Shown here: positions 1 through 12,900 of the stretch, in pieces
Numbering within the stretch: position 1 is the stretch's first letter
How the letters are laid out: every line of letters begins with the position of its first letter
DNA from: Chamaelirium japonicum
Taxonomy: Eukaryota > Streptophyta > Magnoliopsida > Liliales > Melanthiaceae
NCBI GenBank assembly: GCA_947650365.1
Contig: OX393549.1
Location: 36,079,335 to 36,143,334 of the forward strand
Direction of reading: 5' to 3'
DNA: 64,000 nt
Position numbers and translations under genes: made by a program
Notes under the pieces: generated by a model
Database searches by the model: none
Seen by the model: the letters and a program-made list of their open reading frames with translations, nothing else
Told to the model about the DNA's origin: nothing

Positions 1-765
1 TCGAACGAGTCCGGAAACCATCCTTCCCAGGTCAATAGGTTGGTTGGATCATGCGACCCACATCGCTCAGTGACAGATCGAGGTACCTGGACATGTCTAG
101 GTCGGCAACGCACATATAATTAATTATCAATTAAATTATACGTACTCACATGCACACTCAACACATGTACGCACGCGTGCTTACACACACCAACACATCT
201 GCACAAAGACAAAGCAATTGTACTTCTTATCGCCTCACGACCCGGACCCGGGACCCATGGTTCGTCTAACTCAGATCCAACACACATTACACACTCTACA
301 ACACCATGCCAAATAATTGCAACAAATATTATTACAATTATATGGTTTTCAATATGATTATTAATAATCATAATAAAACAGGGGTTGTACTTAAGAAAAA
401 ATCAACTCGGGAGTACCAGGTATTACATAGATCGTTAGACGTTAAGAATTGCATGATAGTTGCAAAATTATTTTCTACAAAGTTAAATAATAGCATATAT
501 TTTAGACAAGAATAAAAGTTATCCCCTGAACGTTCTACTGCCTACAGTGTCTAGAAAGGTTTGACAAACTGACATTAAATTACCTAAAGTAGCTTAGTAT
601 TTGAGCGAGCTTAGTACTCCACCTCTTACCCATAGCCCATCTGACTGGTAGGATTTGGAAATTTTGTTTGGAATTATAAAAGTTAAATCTATTCAAATGT
701 GCTTCAAAATTGACAAAAATTACTTTTCAATACACAGATTTCTACTCCTTACTATTGTTTGAAAT
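1..765. other. Intergenic sequence, no gene seen
   Basis: AT-rich sequence without a convincing coding frame on either strand. I looked here for the 5' LTR and the tRNA-Met primer site (TGGTATCAGAGC) expected upstream of the copia remnant that follows, and did not find them. The element therefore seems truncated at its 5' side or too diverged to see. Confidence 0.4.
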
Positions 766-779
766 GGTCTCATAAAATC

Positions 780-1655
780 GTGAAACCTTTGGTACCAAAC
801 CTAAGAAGTTTGACGGGTCTAACTTCAAGAGGTGGCAAAACTAGGTGCGATTTTGGTTAATCACACTTGAGTTACTATCTGCCATAGGTGAAACTATACC
901 AGGAATTTCCAATGGGTCTAACCAAGCTCGCCATATTCGAGCCTCTACTTTCCAACGTGACCCCGAACCAACTTCTGGTATTCCCACTAGGACCCCAGAA
1001 GAAATCAACTAACATGGTCTTTATAGGATCCTAGGGGCCCTATCTGATAGACTTTATGATGTCTATCATACTATCCGAAACCCTAAGGACCTATAGGATA
1101 CCTTAGAGCATAAGTATGACCTAGATGATATTGGAGTAAAGCATTTCAAAGCGTAAGACTTCAATAAGCTCAAGATGGTTGACTCCAAATCCATGAACGA
1201 TTAGATTCATGTGTTTGAGAATATAGTCCAACACCTGAAGACTAGTGGTTTCACTCTTGATGAAACCTTCCAAATAGCTTTCCTTATAGACAAACTATTT
1301 GCTTCTTAGTCAGAGTTTTTCAAGTATCTAAGTCATACCCAAGGTGACCTAACCCTAACTCAAGTTCTAAACTCAATTATAATTAAGGAGCAATACAAGC
1401 TTAGGAAAAAGGGATCATCTGAAACCAAACCCAAGGTGAACAATTTAGACCGTTAACCATCCAAGCCATTCCAGAAACCTAAGCATAAGTTCAAAAAAAA
1501 CCTTTCCACTCTAAGTCTAATAAGCCCTACACCAAGAAGCCTTAAACTAGCAACCATAACCCAAACCATCCCAAGGACCACAAGAAAGAAAGAGTGTGTT
1601 GCTGCTATGTCTGCGGTCGGACCAATCACATGGCCAACTAATCCTTCTACAAGAA
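780..1655 (+). pseudogene. copia gag relic with zinc knuckle
   Basis: Read through stops, the frame from about 806 gives KFDGSNFKRWQ, the usual opening of the copia gag (UBN2-type) domain, followed by recognisable stretches such as VFENIVQHLKTSGFTLDE near 1210-1262. A CCHC-type knuckle (CYVCGRTNHMAN) lies at about 1597-1640, with its last cysteine lost at a stop. At least five in-frame TAG/TAA codons occur at positions that are Gln in related elements. No functional product is possible. Confidence 0.75.
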
Positions 1656-1799
1656 GACAACACCGATCCAAATCCAAGAAGGAATGGTCCAAAACCGTCC
1701 AGTTCCCAAGTCAACATGGTGAATTTTTGAAGCCGGCTCATCTGGGACCGCTTTCAGGTATGCTCTTTTTACCCTTGAAGTCAACATGACCTTTCAAGC

Positions 1800-2690
1800 A
1801 TTTAATTGGTGGATTAACATAGGAGCTAGCATTTATGTTTGTTCTGATTAATCTTTATTTTTCACCTATTAGGTCTCAAGTGAAGGAGCTGTAAGTATGA
1901 TGAACAATGTTGAGGCTCGTGTGCTAGGGATAGGCCAGATCGACCTGAAGCTGACGTTAGAGAAGATCCTAACCTTGTGTAGAGTCCACTATGTTCTGGA
2001 GATTAGGAAAAACCTTATTAGTAGTTCCTTATTAGTTCAGCATGGCTATAAGCTTGTATTCGAGTCCAATAAAATTTTAATCACTAAGAGAACATATTTT
2101 ATTAGAAAAGGATTTATCTGTGATGGCCTATTTAAATTAAATATCTTTAATCCTTCTTCTATTATTCTGAATATTAAGTGTTTAGCTACTTGACACCAAA
2201 GACTATGTCATGTGAATTATAATTCTATTAAGAAACTCATGACCATAAATATCATTCCTAAATCTGAAACCAAAAATCTTGATAAATACGAGATATGCAT
2301 AGAAGCCAAACAACCTAAGAAACCCTTTAAAATTATCGATCAAGATTCTGAGGTACTTGAACTGATTCACAGGGACATCTATGATTCTGGAAGAACCTTA
2401 AGAGGTGACAATAAATATTTTGTAATGTTTATAGATGACGCTTCAAAATATTATTACCTATACTTCATTAAGACTAAGGATGAGGTAATTAGTAAATTTA
2501 AGATATATAGAGCTGAGGTTGAGAAGCAATTAAATGGAAACATTAAGATCTTTAGCTCAGACCGAGGATGGGAGTACATCTCAAACGAGCTAAGAGAGTA
2601 CTGTGAAGATTATAAAATACTCCATGAGGTCATAACTCCATATACTTCTCAATCCAATGGTGTAGCTAAAAAAAAAACAGGACCATAATG
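1800..2690 (+). pseudogene. copia protease remnant and integrase relic
   Basis: A degraded protease motif (NIGASIYVCSD, where family members have a DSGA/DTGA-type site) lies at about 1815-1850. The GAG pre-integrase part is open at 1897-2193. The integrase core is open at 2212-2688 and shows LELIHRDIYDSGRTLRGDNK, VMFIDDASKYYYLYF, SSDRGWEYISNELREYC and TPYTSQSNGVA, which is the D-D-E core with the context of the catalytic Asp residues. The C-terminal ERKNRT context is damaged (KKKTGP). A 21-base segment of the core is copied into the downstream sequence at 2721-2748. Confidence 0.8.
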
Positions 2691-2749
2691 AACATGATTA
2701 GTTCCATATTAATCAGCTCTGGAGTACATCTCAAACGAGCTAAGAGAGA

Positions 2750-4790
2750 ACTTGTGAGGGGGAAGCCCTAACGACGATTTGTTTTATCCTTAACCGTATT
2801 CCTTTCAAATATAATGACTTGACCCCATATAAGATATGGAAGCATAGGAAACCCAACTTAGATTACCTAAAAGTATAAGGGTGCTTAACTAAGGTGAAGA
2901 TCCCCGATAGCAAAAGGTAGAAGATAGACCGAAAACAGTAGATACCATCTTTATTGGCTATGCTTCAGATAGTAACGCTAATCGATTTTTAATATTTAAC
3001 TCTGAAATAAGCGAGATAGCCAATAATATCATAATCAAGGTTAGAGATGTCATATATTTCGAAAACATCTTTTCTTATAAGACTAAGATCAATACTATGA
3101 TCAATACTGATAATCAGGCCTCAAGTTCTAATCAGGTAATCCATATATATTAAACCCAAAGTCCAATTAGAACCTGAAGACCAAACTGAATCGGTAATCC
3201 AAAATAAACTTAGAAAAGTATATGTGCCCGTGTAGAAAAAGTCTTTGATGACTTCTATGCACTTCTGGTATAGGAATCTCCCTACACCTATACAGATGCA
3301 ATGAAGTCTACGGACTCATCCTTTTGGAAGAAAGTCATAGAAAATAAGATCCAATCCATAATTCAAAATCATACATAAGAACTCACCTATTTACCTCCTG
3401 ATTGTAAGACCATCGGATGTAAATGGGTACTTAAATAGAAACTTATACCCGATGACACCATAGATAAATTTAAGGCACTACTTATAGCCAATTACCCAAA
3501 AACCCGGGATAAACTACTTTGATGTCTACTCACTTGTCGCTAGGATAACCACGATTATGATCCTCACTATTTTAGCTTTAATCTATAAGCTAGTCATATA
3601 TCAAATGGATGTTAATATCGCTTTCTTCAATGACAACCTAAATAAGAAAATCTACATGGACCAACCCAATGACTCTCTGCACCTGGACAAGAGGGGAATA
3701 TGTGTAAGTTAATTTGATCCCTCTAAGGACTTACACAAACCCCAAATAATAACATATAAAATTCGATGAAGTTATCTTATCCTATGGATTCGATATTAAC
3801 ACCATGGATGAATGTGTCTATCATAAAGTAGATGATAATAATGTTATTATCTTATACTTGTATGTTGACGATATCCTTATATTCGGATTAAATATATAAG
3901 TCATAAATGATACCAAACACTTTATATCCCAAAAATTGATATAAAAGATCTAGGACAAGCCGATGTTATTTTGAACATAAAATTCATTAGAAAGGACAAT
4001 GAGTTAGTGTTATCCCAATCCCACTATGTCGAGAAAATTCTTAGAAAATTATATGACTTCAACTGCTAACCGGTATCCACACCCTATGATCCAAACACAC
4101 ATTTAAAGAATAACATAGGACTTCTTACACTACAGAGCGAATATGCTCAAATCATAGTATTGCTAGGTTTTCTAGCAAATTATACTCGATCCGATATTGC
4201 CTATACAGTAAATAAACTTAGTTATTATACGTCTAATCCAAATGAGACCCATTGGAATACGTTAGAAAGAGTCTTTAAATATCTTAAAGGAACCATTTCC
4301 TATGGACTCCACTATAGTGAATATCCTGCTGTATTAGAAGGATACTCTGATGCAACTGGATTAATGATTCAATAGATATAAAATCTATAACCAGGTTTGT
4401 ATTCCTACTAGGAGGTGGATCCATATCTTAGAAATCCACCAAATAGATCGTTATCGCTAAGAGCACCATGGAATTCTAAATAATAGCGCTAGATACAACT
4501 AGCACAGAAGCTGAATGATTTAGAGATCTCCTATATGAGATTCCACTAATAGAAAAACCTTTACCAGTTATATTTATTCATTATGATTATTGATCAACGA
4601 TTGATAAATATAATTAAAAAAATACTGATGTGAAAATAAATCGATATCTAAAAGTGAGACACAGATCTCTTAGATATAAGATAAAACATAAAATAATTAT
4701 CATAGAATTTGTTAGATCCGAAAAGAATTTGGCGGATCATCTAACTAAGGGATTTTTCTAGGATAGTGATCTTAGAGTTGTCGAGGGGGA
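2750..4790 (+). pseudogene. copia reverse transcriptase and RNase H relic
   Basis: The RT opens at about 3300-3440 with DAMKSTDSSFWKK and IGCKWVLK, passes through a heavily frameshifted middle, and shows an LYVDDILIF-like trace at 3855-3885. A clean 71-codon stretch (4160-4375) carries LGFLANYTRSDIAYTVNKLS and the start of RNase H (LEGYSDAT). The RNase H tail with ADHLTKGFF-type sequence lies at about 4725-4765. Multiple stops and frameshifts exclude function. Confidence 0.75.
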
Positions 4791-5199
4791 TGAGATTAAG
4801 CCCATAAGAAAAATGACCATAATGGGAACCTAGCCTCATGGAGATCCAATGGGTAGAAACAAATTATAGCAGTGATTGGAAATAAGGAGCACTGGATAAT
4901 GCTTCCGTTCCATGATACCAGTGTTTATTAAAAGTAAGGGGTATGATGAGTTTAAAACTCTTAATAAGTTCAAGACCCATGAGGTGGGGTGTCACCTTAT
5001 TCACACCCCTACTAGGACTTACCTATATGTATGTAGTTGTGAGGCCACAACTCTGGGATCAGAGCTGCTCCTTAGAAACATACACAAAAAGATATCTCGC
5101 AAGACCATTAATAATGTAACCTGTTTAGAAAAATAAAAAATTGTACTATGTGTACTACTTGTAGAAACTGGATAAATGTGACTGGTTCAAGGCGTAGTC

Positions 5200-5870
5200 C
5201 ACCAAGTCCTCACAGATGTATATAACTATACTTAGTGGAGGTTCAAACCGGAAGATACATATACCTACTGCATATTATAAGGAATCCATCTAAGTCCTTT
5301 TATTTTATATTTTGAAAATTTGATTGATTATTTAATATTTGGTGGTTTGAAACATATGTGGTGGATTATTGGCTGTGTGTTTGAAAACCACACAAAACAA
5401 AAGGGTCTTTAGTCCCACATCGATAAGGGGAAAACCCCTTTATCCTTTTATAAGGCTTCTCCCCCCTTTCCTCACTAGTTGTGAACTAGTGTGGGTATGC
5501 TTTAGGTCACACACGCGCGTACGTGCGTGCTGGGCTGGGCTTGGACTTGGGCTTAGGCTGGGCGACGCGTGTGTGTGCGCTCGCGGACCGGGACACGATA
5601 GCCACTTCGAAATGGGTTGGCCCATACCTATCTTATTTTTGTTTTTATTTCTTTTATTTTTAAACATTTTTATTATTTTCTATATTGGCTACTAGCCGTT
5701 GCTGTATGCTAGTCATTACGAGCAAACTCTCTGCGAGTTGTAACGTGCGAAGTTAATGGTCTTGATTGCAGCCCATAAACCACTCCCCTCTTTCAGCCTC
5801 CTATTAACTCCCTGAGGCCTATATAAGGTCGGTGCAGCCATGGAGAAAATTCACTTTGAAAATCGGAACT

Positions 5871-5905
<35 letters not shown>

Positions 5906-6200
5906 TCAAAGTTGTGCTGCGGTGCTGCCATTTTGCTTCGAGAGAATTTCTTCTCTTACTTTCGAGTCGCTGGATTCCTAAAAGTTGTTCGAGGTTCACA
6001 TATCATTCTTGAAGCCGTGCTGACGGGAAGGAGGTCGCTTGATCGGGGTCGTTGTATCTCTGAGATCCATTACCACGAGACCTACACGAGAGAGGTCAAT
6101 AATTTTTTTGGGATAGCGCCTAGCGCGATCCGACCATTAGGCCAGAGTTTCTAACTCTATTCTTTTGCTCTTACTAGATCTATAGAATCGACTTACATTT
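5200..6200 (+). mobile_element. Probable 3' LTR of the copia remnant
   Basis: Sequence after the pol relic has LTR promoter character: a TCCCACATCG motif at 5412-5421, common in plant LTR promoters, then TATAA at 5459-5463, and a second TATATAAGG at 5820-5828 shortly before a CT microsatellite. No second copy exists in the window, so the ends are not defined and the limits given are approximate. Confidence 0.4.
5872..5902. repeat. (CT)n microsatellite
   Basis: About 15 uninterrupted CT dinucleotides directly downstream of a TATATAAGG box; probably part of the transcribed leader of the LTR. Confidence 0.9.
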
Positions 6201-6348
6201 TATACAAAACATAAAATAGTATTAAATAATATTTAGAATTATATATATTTATCTCTCTTTTAGAAAGATTCAGCAAGGTGAATGATGGTTCCATAGAACC
6301 CGCTCTGCCTTGATAAACATTTCTAAAAAAATTCGTGACTTGTTTTTG

Positions 6349-6448
6349 CCTATGGAATACTATTTGCTAAACAAAAAATCTTTTAATATTAAAAATTTCC
6401 TATGGAATACTATTTGCTAAACAATTTTTTTTTAATATTAAGAATTTG
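6349..6448. repeat. Tandem duplication, 50-bp unit
   Basis: The segment beginning CCTATGGAATACTATTTGCT at 6349 recurs at 6399. The copies differ mainly in the length of A/T runs. It lies about 250 bp upstream of the ICT1-like start codon. Confidence 0.85.
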
Positions 6449-6449
6449 A

Positions 6450-6699
6450 TTAAGTTCTAGTATTACTAGTTTAGAACATAAATTTCCAACAAGTTGGTGA
6501 TGGGGTTTGGCTATTGACAGGGTCAGGCATGGGCTTCCTCCGGGCCTCCCGGCCAGCTCTTTGTCGGTCCGACCCGGCCCGTTTTGGTGTTTGGCCAATG
6601 GCCATCCATAAACCTTTGCAGACCCACTCCACACATTAGCTCCGATTCCCCCCCCCCCCCCCCAACCCTTTCGTTCTGGGCGTCGGGGTCTGGACGAGA
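6450..6699 (+). promoter_or_regulatory. Upstream/5' leader region of the ICT1-like gene
   Basis: GC content rises sharply from about 6520. No TATA box is evident within 200 bp of the start codon, as is common for housekeeping organelle-protein genes. A pure C run sits at about 6650-6663. The transcription start cannot be placed from sequence alone. Confidence 0.3.
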
Positions 6700-6958
6700 A
6701 TGGCCAGCATCCGGAGCATTGTGCTCACAAGACAATTCTGCAGCATCGCACCGTTCCTGCGGCTTGCCCGGAGGGTTCAGGCCGTGCCGGCGGTGCGCGC
6801 CCGCGTCGGAATCGGCCGGATACGCTGCGCGGCATCGAACTCCGGCGATGGAGGCCAGAAGGCGTCGGCTCGCCTGTCGCTGATGCAGCAGGTTCTGCAG
6901 GACGCAGAAGAGAGGTCTCTCTCCGCCGGCTCGGAGCCCACTCCTAAGATCACGCTCG
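6700..6958 (+). CDS. ICT1-like gene, exon 1 (transit peptide)
   Basis: Encodes residues 1-86 and one base of codon 87. The ATG is the first in frame, and the sequence behind it (MASIRSIVLTRQFCS) has presequence composition. The last residues, PKITL, run into the catalytic domain. Donor GTATAT at 6959. The open frame continues only four codons past the donor before a stop. Confidence 0.88.
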
Positions 6959-9900
6959 GTATATTAGCTTAACCCTAATACAGGAGAAAACGGAACTCAT
7001 TTTGTTCTCTTGTTTCGTTTCGTGTTTGTTTCCCTGATTATTGTTGGATCTGTGGAGTGTTTGATTACAAATCTGCCGAGTATTTGATCAGGAATTTTTT
7101 TCGGCAAACTAAGTATTTGTCCTTAACTATTTTGCAATATTAGCTGCAGGACACCATAATTTGCTACATTAGCTCAGGTCCCTACAAAGTATACATTCAT
7201 CTTCAGAAAGAGTATACATTCGTTTCACAAAGAGTATACATTCATCTTCAGAAAGAGTATATACTCGTCGGGAGGGACTTGAGCTATATTTCAAAATTAA
7301 CATGTCCTGCAACTAAAAGTCATCTCTCAAAAAGAACTTATGTCAAACTTCCCAAATTTTTTTGGTTAGTATCTTATATTTGTTGGATGCTAGAAAATAA
7401 TCTGAAAGAATTAGAACACACCTTTGAAAGAAATTTTCCCACACTCTGATATTGTGGTTGTACATCAAGAAGTCCAGGCACATAGCTACAGTTTGGGAGA
7501 AATTGTTTCCTCTTGATCATCTTGATTTGAAAGAGAGAGGATCAAATTTGTAGGATTTTCCATATCTTATGAAGATGCTACCGTATCTGTGGATTGGTTA
7601 ATACGCCTCCTCGAGCTGATCGGAAGAGGATGGAGTGACGGACCATGAGCTTGTCCCAAAGTTTGGTAAAACGAGCCAATGTGAGTCCTTTCGTGAAGAT
7701 ATCGATGACCTGATCCACATAGGAAATGAATTTAGCAATAACGTCCTTTCACACTACTTTTTTGTGGACAAAATAGTAATCCACTTCAATATGCTTTGTA
7801 CGAGCATGGAAAACTGGAGTAGAGGTGAGAGACATGGCACTGATATTATCACACCATAATATTGGAGGAGAATGAAGATAGATGCGCAAGTCTTTCAATA
7901 GCATGTGCAACCAACAAAGTTCAACAGTAGTAGGGGCCATTGATCGATATTCTGCTTCAGTACTTGATCAAGAAACAATGGGTTGTTTCTTGGCATCCCA
8001 AGAGATAAGACAAGATCCATGAAATATTCCAAACCCATTTGTGGATTGTCGATCGTCAGGGCCACTGGCCCAATCGGCATCAATATAGGCATTTAAAGTT
8101 AGGGAGTCTTTGCTAAAAAAAGAGACCATGATCAATGCTACCTTTGAGATACCTAGTAATCCTTTTGATTGCAGTCTAATGGGCCATGGAAGAGGTGTGC
8201 ATGAATTGACCAACATGATTTATAGGAAACACAATATCTGGATGAGTAAGACTCAAATATTGAAGTGCACCCACCACTCTGCAATATTTACACTCAAATA
8301 TTGAAGTGCACCCACCACTTTGCAATATTCAGTGCCGTTATCAAGTGGATGTCCATCATGGTGAGATAATTTGCTACCAGAAACTGCTGGAGATGGGTAT
8401 GGTTTTGCAGCATTCATGTTGACTCGATGAAGAAGATCAATGATATATTGAGTCACGATGGGCCTCAAGACCCAAAAAGTTGATCAAATGCCCAAGATCT
8501 TTCATAGCAAACTCGATACTCATCTTGTCAATGAGGGCCTTCGCCTCAAGTTTGTTACTGGTGAGGATTATATCATCAACATAAAGTAGCACTATAAAGA
8601 TGACATTGTCGGCATGAACGGTGGGGAATGATCGACTTGAGATTCAACAAAACCCAACTCAAGCAAGAATGATGACATCTGAATGAACCAGGCAGGTGGG
8701 GCTTTCATCAAGCCCCAAATCGCTTTGTGAAGTCGACACACATAATCTAGATTTGGAGTATCAACGAATCCCTGTGGTTGTTCCATATACACCTCGTCTT
8801 CAAAAACTCCATGTTAGAATGCATTGGATACATCAAGTTACCGAATTTGGCCAATCAAAATGGACAGCAAGAGCTAAGATAATGGGAACAATAGTAGACT
8901 TAACCATTGGACTAAATGTTTCTGTGTAGTCCACACCTTGTTCCTAATCGAAGCCTTTTGCGATATGCCTAGCTTTATACCGATCAACGGAGCCATCAGG
9001 TTTTTATATGCACCAATTTATTTTGAACCACATTTTTGTGTGCAGGGCGGGGAATGCATCAAACTCTTCTCCCATGGCCGACCTCCATTCAGGAGATTTG
9101 GAAGCTTGTGAGAAGCATGTCAGCTCATCTTGTAGTTTGGTCGCCAAAAATGCAGTAAGAGGGTACTTGGTAGAGCAATACATTTGCTAATCCTCATAGA
9201 CTTTGGGTTGTCTAGTTCCATCTTGAGTTCTTTTAATAATTTGTGGACGAGGCTGGCCGGAACTATCACCAGGTAAGGACATACTAGCAGATGATGTAGA
9301 TTCAGGAATAATAGCTGAACCTGGATTAGATGGGTTGGGTTGGTGGGATGGGGTAGGAGATGTTGCGACAAAATTTATGCTCAGTTGGGAAGGATGATTA
9401 TGGGTAGTGTGCTCAAGCATAGAAAGTGGAGGTAGTAATGGGGCCGTATGTGTTGGTAGCATAAACATTGGAGGCTCAATAATCGTTGGTGAAGGCGTTT
9501 CACAAGGTTGCGTAGAGTGAGAATGTGACTTCTTGAATGGAAAGGGAGTTTCATCAAAAACCACATGTCGAGAACGAAATACACGGCTAATAGACAAATC
9601 AAGGCATCTATACCCACGATGCTTATGACTATACCCCAAGAAGATACTTTTTTTTGTGAAATTACAACTTATGTTGATTATAGGGACTAAAAAATGGGTA
9701 ACATGCACACCCAAAACACGTACAATGGAATTATCAGGGCTTGTGTGAAAAAGTTTTTCATATGGTTAGATATTTTTAAGAACTAGTGTGGGAAGTCTAT
9801 TGATTAAAAATATAGACAAGTTGAATGCTTCGACCCAGTACTTTTGAGGAAGATTGGAATGTGCAAGCAATGTCGGATCCATTTTCATATTGTGATTTGT

Positions 9901-12900
9901 AAAATTTGGACAGCTATGAGCTGAGTTTTCAAGACCGTATTGGAAACTTTAATAGTAATCTTTATATAACGAAGCAAAACTATGCAAAAGCTAAGGAAAA
10001 TGGTAAGCTAAAATCCACTCTTCGGTGCCAACACCTGAGAGATGTTTCACCAGGACAAATCCAAAAACTTGCCAATTGGTGTTCGTTGAGGGTAAAATAG
10101 CCGGCATAATAGAAACTTTCAACAAAGCTACCCCAAGTAGCATAGGGTCTAGTTGAAGTAGCATTGGTAACCTGTTCTAATCGGAACTTGTTTTGGACTG
10201 GTTTCTATGGCGTGTAGGCTATTATGGTGAATAGTTAGGCAGGATTTCAAAGCTTCCTAAAAGCTTGAAATCGAGATTGATGACTGAGTAGGTTGATTGA
10301 AGTCTCTCTATATAAGAGAGAAACTCATCTAATATTGAAGTGACTTAATGTCTTCTGTGGGGGGTTTTTAGTCGAACCGGACGGTTTGGGTGGCAAGCAC
10401 AATCCAACAAGCCAAAGAGAAGAGTGAAGACAGTAGTTACGTGGAAAAACCCCTTCGCAACGTCGAAGGGGAAAAAACCACGGGTGGGGCGAGAATGCAC
10501 TAGAACTATCTTTTCGGGTACAATCTCTTACCTTAACCCCAATTACAAACCCCGAGGACCGGTCTCCCAAACTACCGTCCTCTGCAATTTCACTCAGACT
10601 GCCGACCGCTGCAGGCAGCGTCTGACCACCGGCTGCTGTAGACAGTATCTGGCTACCGGTCGCTGCGGACAGTATCTGGCTACCGGTCGCTGCAAACAGT
10701 ATCTGGCTACCGGTCGTTGCAGACAGTATCTGGCTACCGACCGGCCTCCGCAAACAGTCTCTGGCTACCTACCGACCGACCTCCGTAGCTCCACGAATTC
10801 CGGGACGAAACGGACAGCGTTTCCTCTAGAATTCTTCCTCCTCTTGCTGAAGGGGTAGGTCCCCTTTTATAGTGGCGGGGTGACGGTTACGACGCTCCGC
10901 GAAAATCGGGTGGGTGACGTGTCCCCGCAATGAGCTCAACCGCCGCGGTGACGTGGCGCGCGGTTGACACCTGGTCACTTTGGGCCGGAAATCGCGGAGC
11001 GTTGTCAGCACCGCGAGATCTCCGGGTTCGACTGCTGCTTCATACCTCGGCTCGTTGCACGTCCCATCGAGAGAGAGAGAGAGAGAGGGGTTGTTGCATG
11101 GCCGACCCTCCTTGGTCTGGTGACATGCCGACCGAAGTAGAGAGGGGGGGGGGGGGGTGCTCCCTCCTCCCTTGGTGACATGCCGACCGAACCAAAGAGG
11201 GGGGGGGGGTGGTGCTGCCTCCTTGGTTTGGTGACTGGCCGACCGACCCCCCCTTTTGGTCTGGTGACATGCTGACCCAAGTAGAGAGAGAGGGGTGCTG
11301 CTGCCCCCTTTTGTCTGGTGACATGCCGATCGACCCCCCCCCCTTTCCGTCTGGTGACCGGCCGACCGAGCTAGGGGGGGTGTTGCCCCCCTTTGTCTGA
11401 TGATATGCCGACCGAGCCCATGGGTGGGGGTGCTGCCCCCTCCTTTGTCTGATGACCTGCCGACCGAAACCCATGGGGGGGTGTTTGTTGCGTGGCCAAC
11501 CCCGAGAGAGAAAGGTACACACAATACCCCCTCCTGACCGGGCGGTCTTCGGTCCCGTCCGGTCAGGATCACTTTGCCTCGATTTGTGTGCAGTCTCATT
11601 CCGCGTGTCAGCCTCGACTTGCGCGCCCGTCTCGGTTTGCTCGTGCACCCCGACGTGCGTGCCCATCTCGGTTTGCGTGTCCGCCTTAGTTTGCGTTGGT
11701 CGATCGGTCGTACCCCCAAGGGGTCTGTCGACTGATCCTTCCAGGTGTTCACCGGCCGGTCACGCCCTTCGCAGGGACCTGTCGACCGGTAGGCCAAGTG
11801 GTAGAGCTCGCTCGGAGTGTTATGTACCACTTGGTTTAGGTTGGTCGACCGGTCGTACCCCGGCGGGGTCTGTCGACCGATCTTCCAAGGTGTTCACCGG
11901 TCGATCTCGTCCTTCGCAGGGTCCTGTCGACCGGTCGGCCAAGTGGTAGAACTCGCTCGGAGTGTTACGTACCATTTGGTTTAGGTTGGTCAACCGGTCG
12001 TACCCCAGCGGGGTCTGTCGACCGATCTTCCAAGGTGTTCACTGGCCGGTCTCGTCCTTCGCAGGGTCCTGTCGACCGGTCGGCCAGGTGGTAGAACTCG
12101 CTCGGAGTGTTACGTACCACTTGGTTTAGGTTAATCAACCGGTCGTACCCCGGCGGGGTCTGTCGACCGATTTTCCTAGGTGTTCACCGGCCGGTCACGC
12201 CCTTCGCAGGGACCTGTCGACCGGTTGGCCAAGTGGTAGAGCTCGCTCGGAGTGTTATGTACCACTTGGTTTAGGTTGGTCGACCGGTCGTACCCCGGCG
12301 GGGTCTGTCGACCGATCTTCCAAGGTGTTCACCGGCCGGTCTCGCCCTTCGCAGGGTCCTGTCGACCGGTCGGCCAAGTGGTAGAACTCGCTCGGAGTGT
12401 TATATACCACTTGGTTTAGTTTGGTCGACCGGTCGTACCCCGGCGGGGTCTGTCGACCGATCTTCCAAGGTATTCACCGGTCGGTCTCGCCCTTCGCAGG
12501 GTCCTGTCGACCGGTCGACCAAGTGGTAGAACTCGATCGGAGTGTTATGTACCACTTGGTTTAGGTTGGTCAACCGGTCGTACCCCGGCGGGGTCTGTCG
12601 ACCGATCTTCCTGGGTGTTCACCGGCGGGTCTCGCCCTTCGTAGGGTTCTGTCGACCGGTCGGCCAAGTGGTAGAACTCGCTCGGAGTGTTATGTACCAC
12701 TTGGTTTAGGTTGGTCGATCGGTCGTACCCCGGCAGGGTCTGTCGACCTATCTTCCAAGGTGTTCACCGGCCGGTCTCGCCCTTCGCAGGGTCATGTCAG
12801 CATCGCCTCGTACTCAGCTTCGTTGTTCGTCGTTGGGAAAAGTAGCCGCACTGACTTTTCGAGTTTCGTGTGATTGGGGGTTACTAGGACTATCCCCACA

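Larger units (their letters stand above)
780..4790 (+). mobile_element. Decayed Ty1/copia retrotransposon, internal region
   Basis: Gag, protease, integrase, reverse transcriptase and RNase H relics follow each other in Ty1/copia order on the plus strand (integrase before RT). All frames are interrupted. Many stop codons stand where a glutamine is expected, consistent with C-to-T decay of CAG/CAA. There is no 5' LTR in the window; LTR-like sequence follows at about 5200-6200. Old and not mobile. Confidence 0.85.

Noticed and set aside
1-765. A 5' LTR for the first copia element
   Set aside because: No direct repeat of 5200-6200 and no tRNA-Met primer site could be found here.
4912-5136. A 74-codon plus-strand frame behind the copia pol relic
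   Set aside because: It lies between RNase H and the probable LTR, has no motif, and is not expected to be coding in copia elements.
10826-11830. A 334-codon minus-strand open frame across the Tat-1 3' LTR
   Set aside because: It is low-complexity translation of G-run/C-run repeats (Gly/Pro/Ser/His) in the LTR. Other frames are equally open there. The same holds for the frames in 18117-18949, 45193-46134 and 56860-57504.
11696-12796. Regular repeats that might suggest a CRISPR array
   Set aside because: The whole 145-bp unit is repeated without unique spacers, it lies in a plant retrotransposon, and no cas-like gene is present. It is ordinary tandem repeat DNA.
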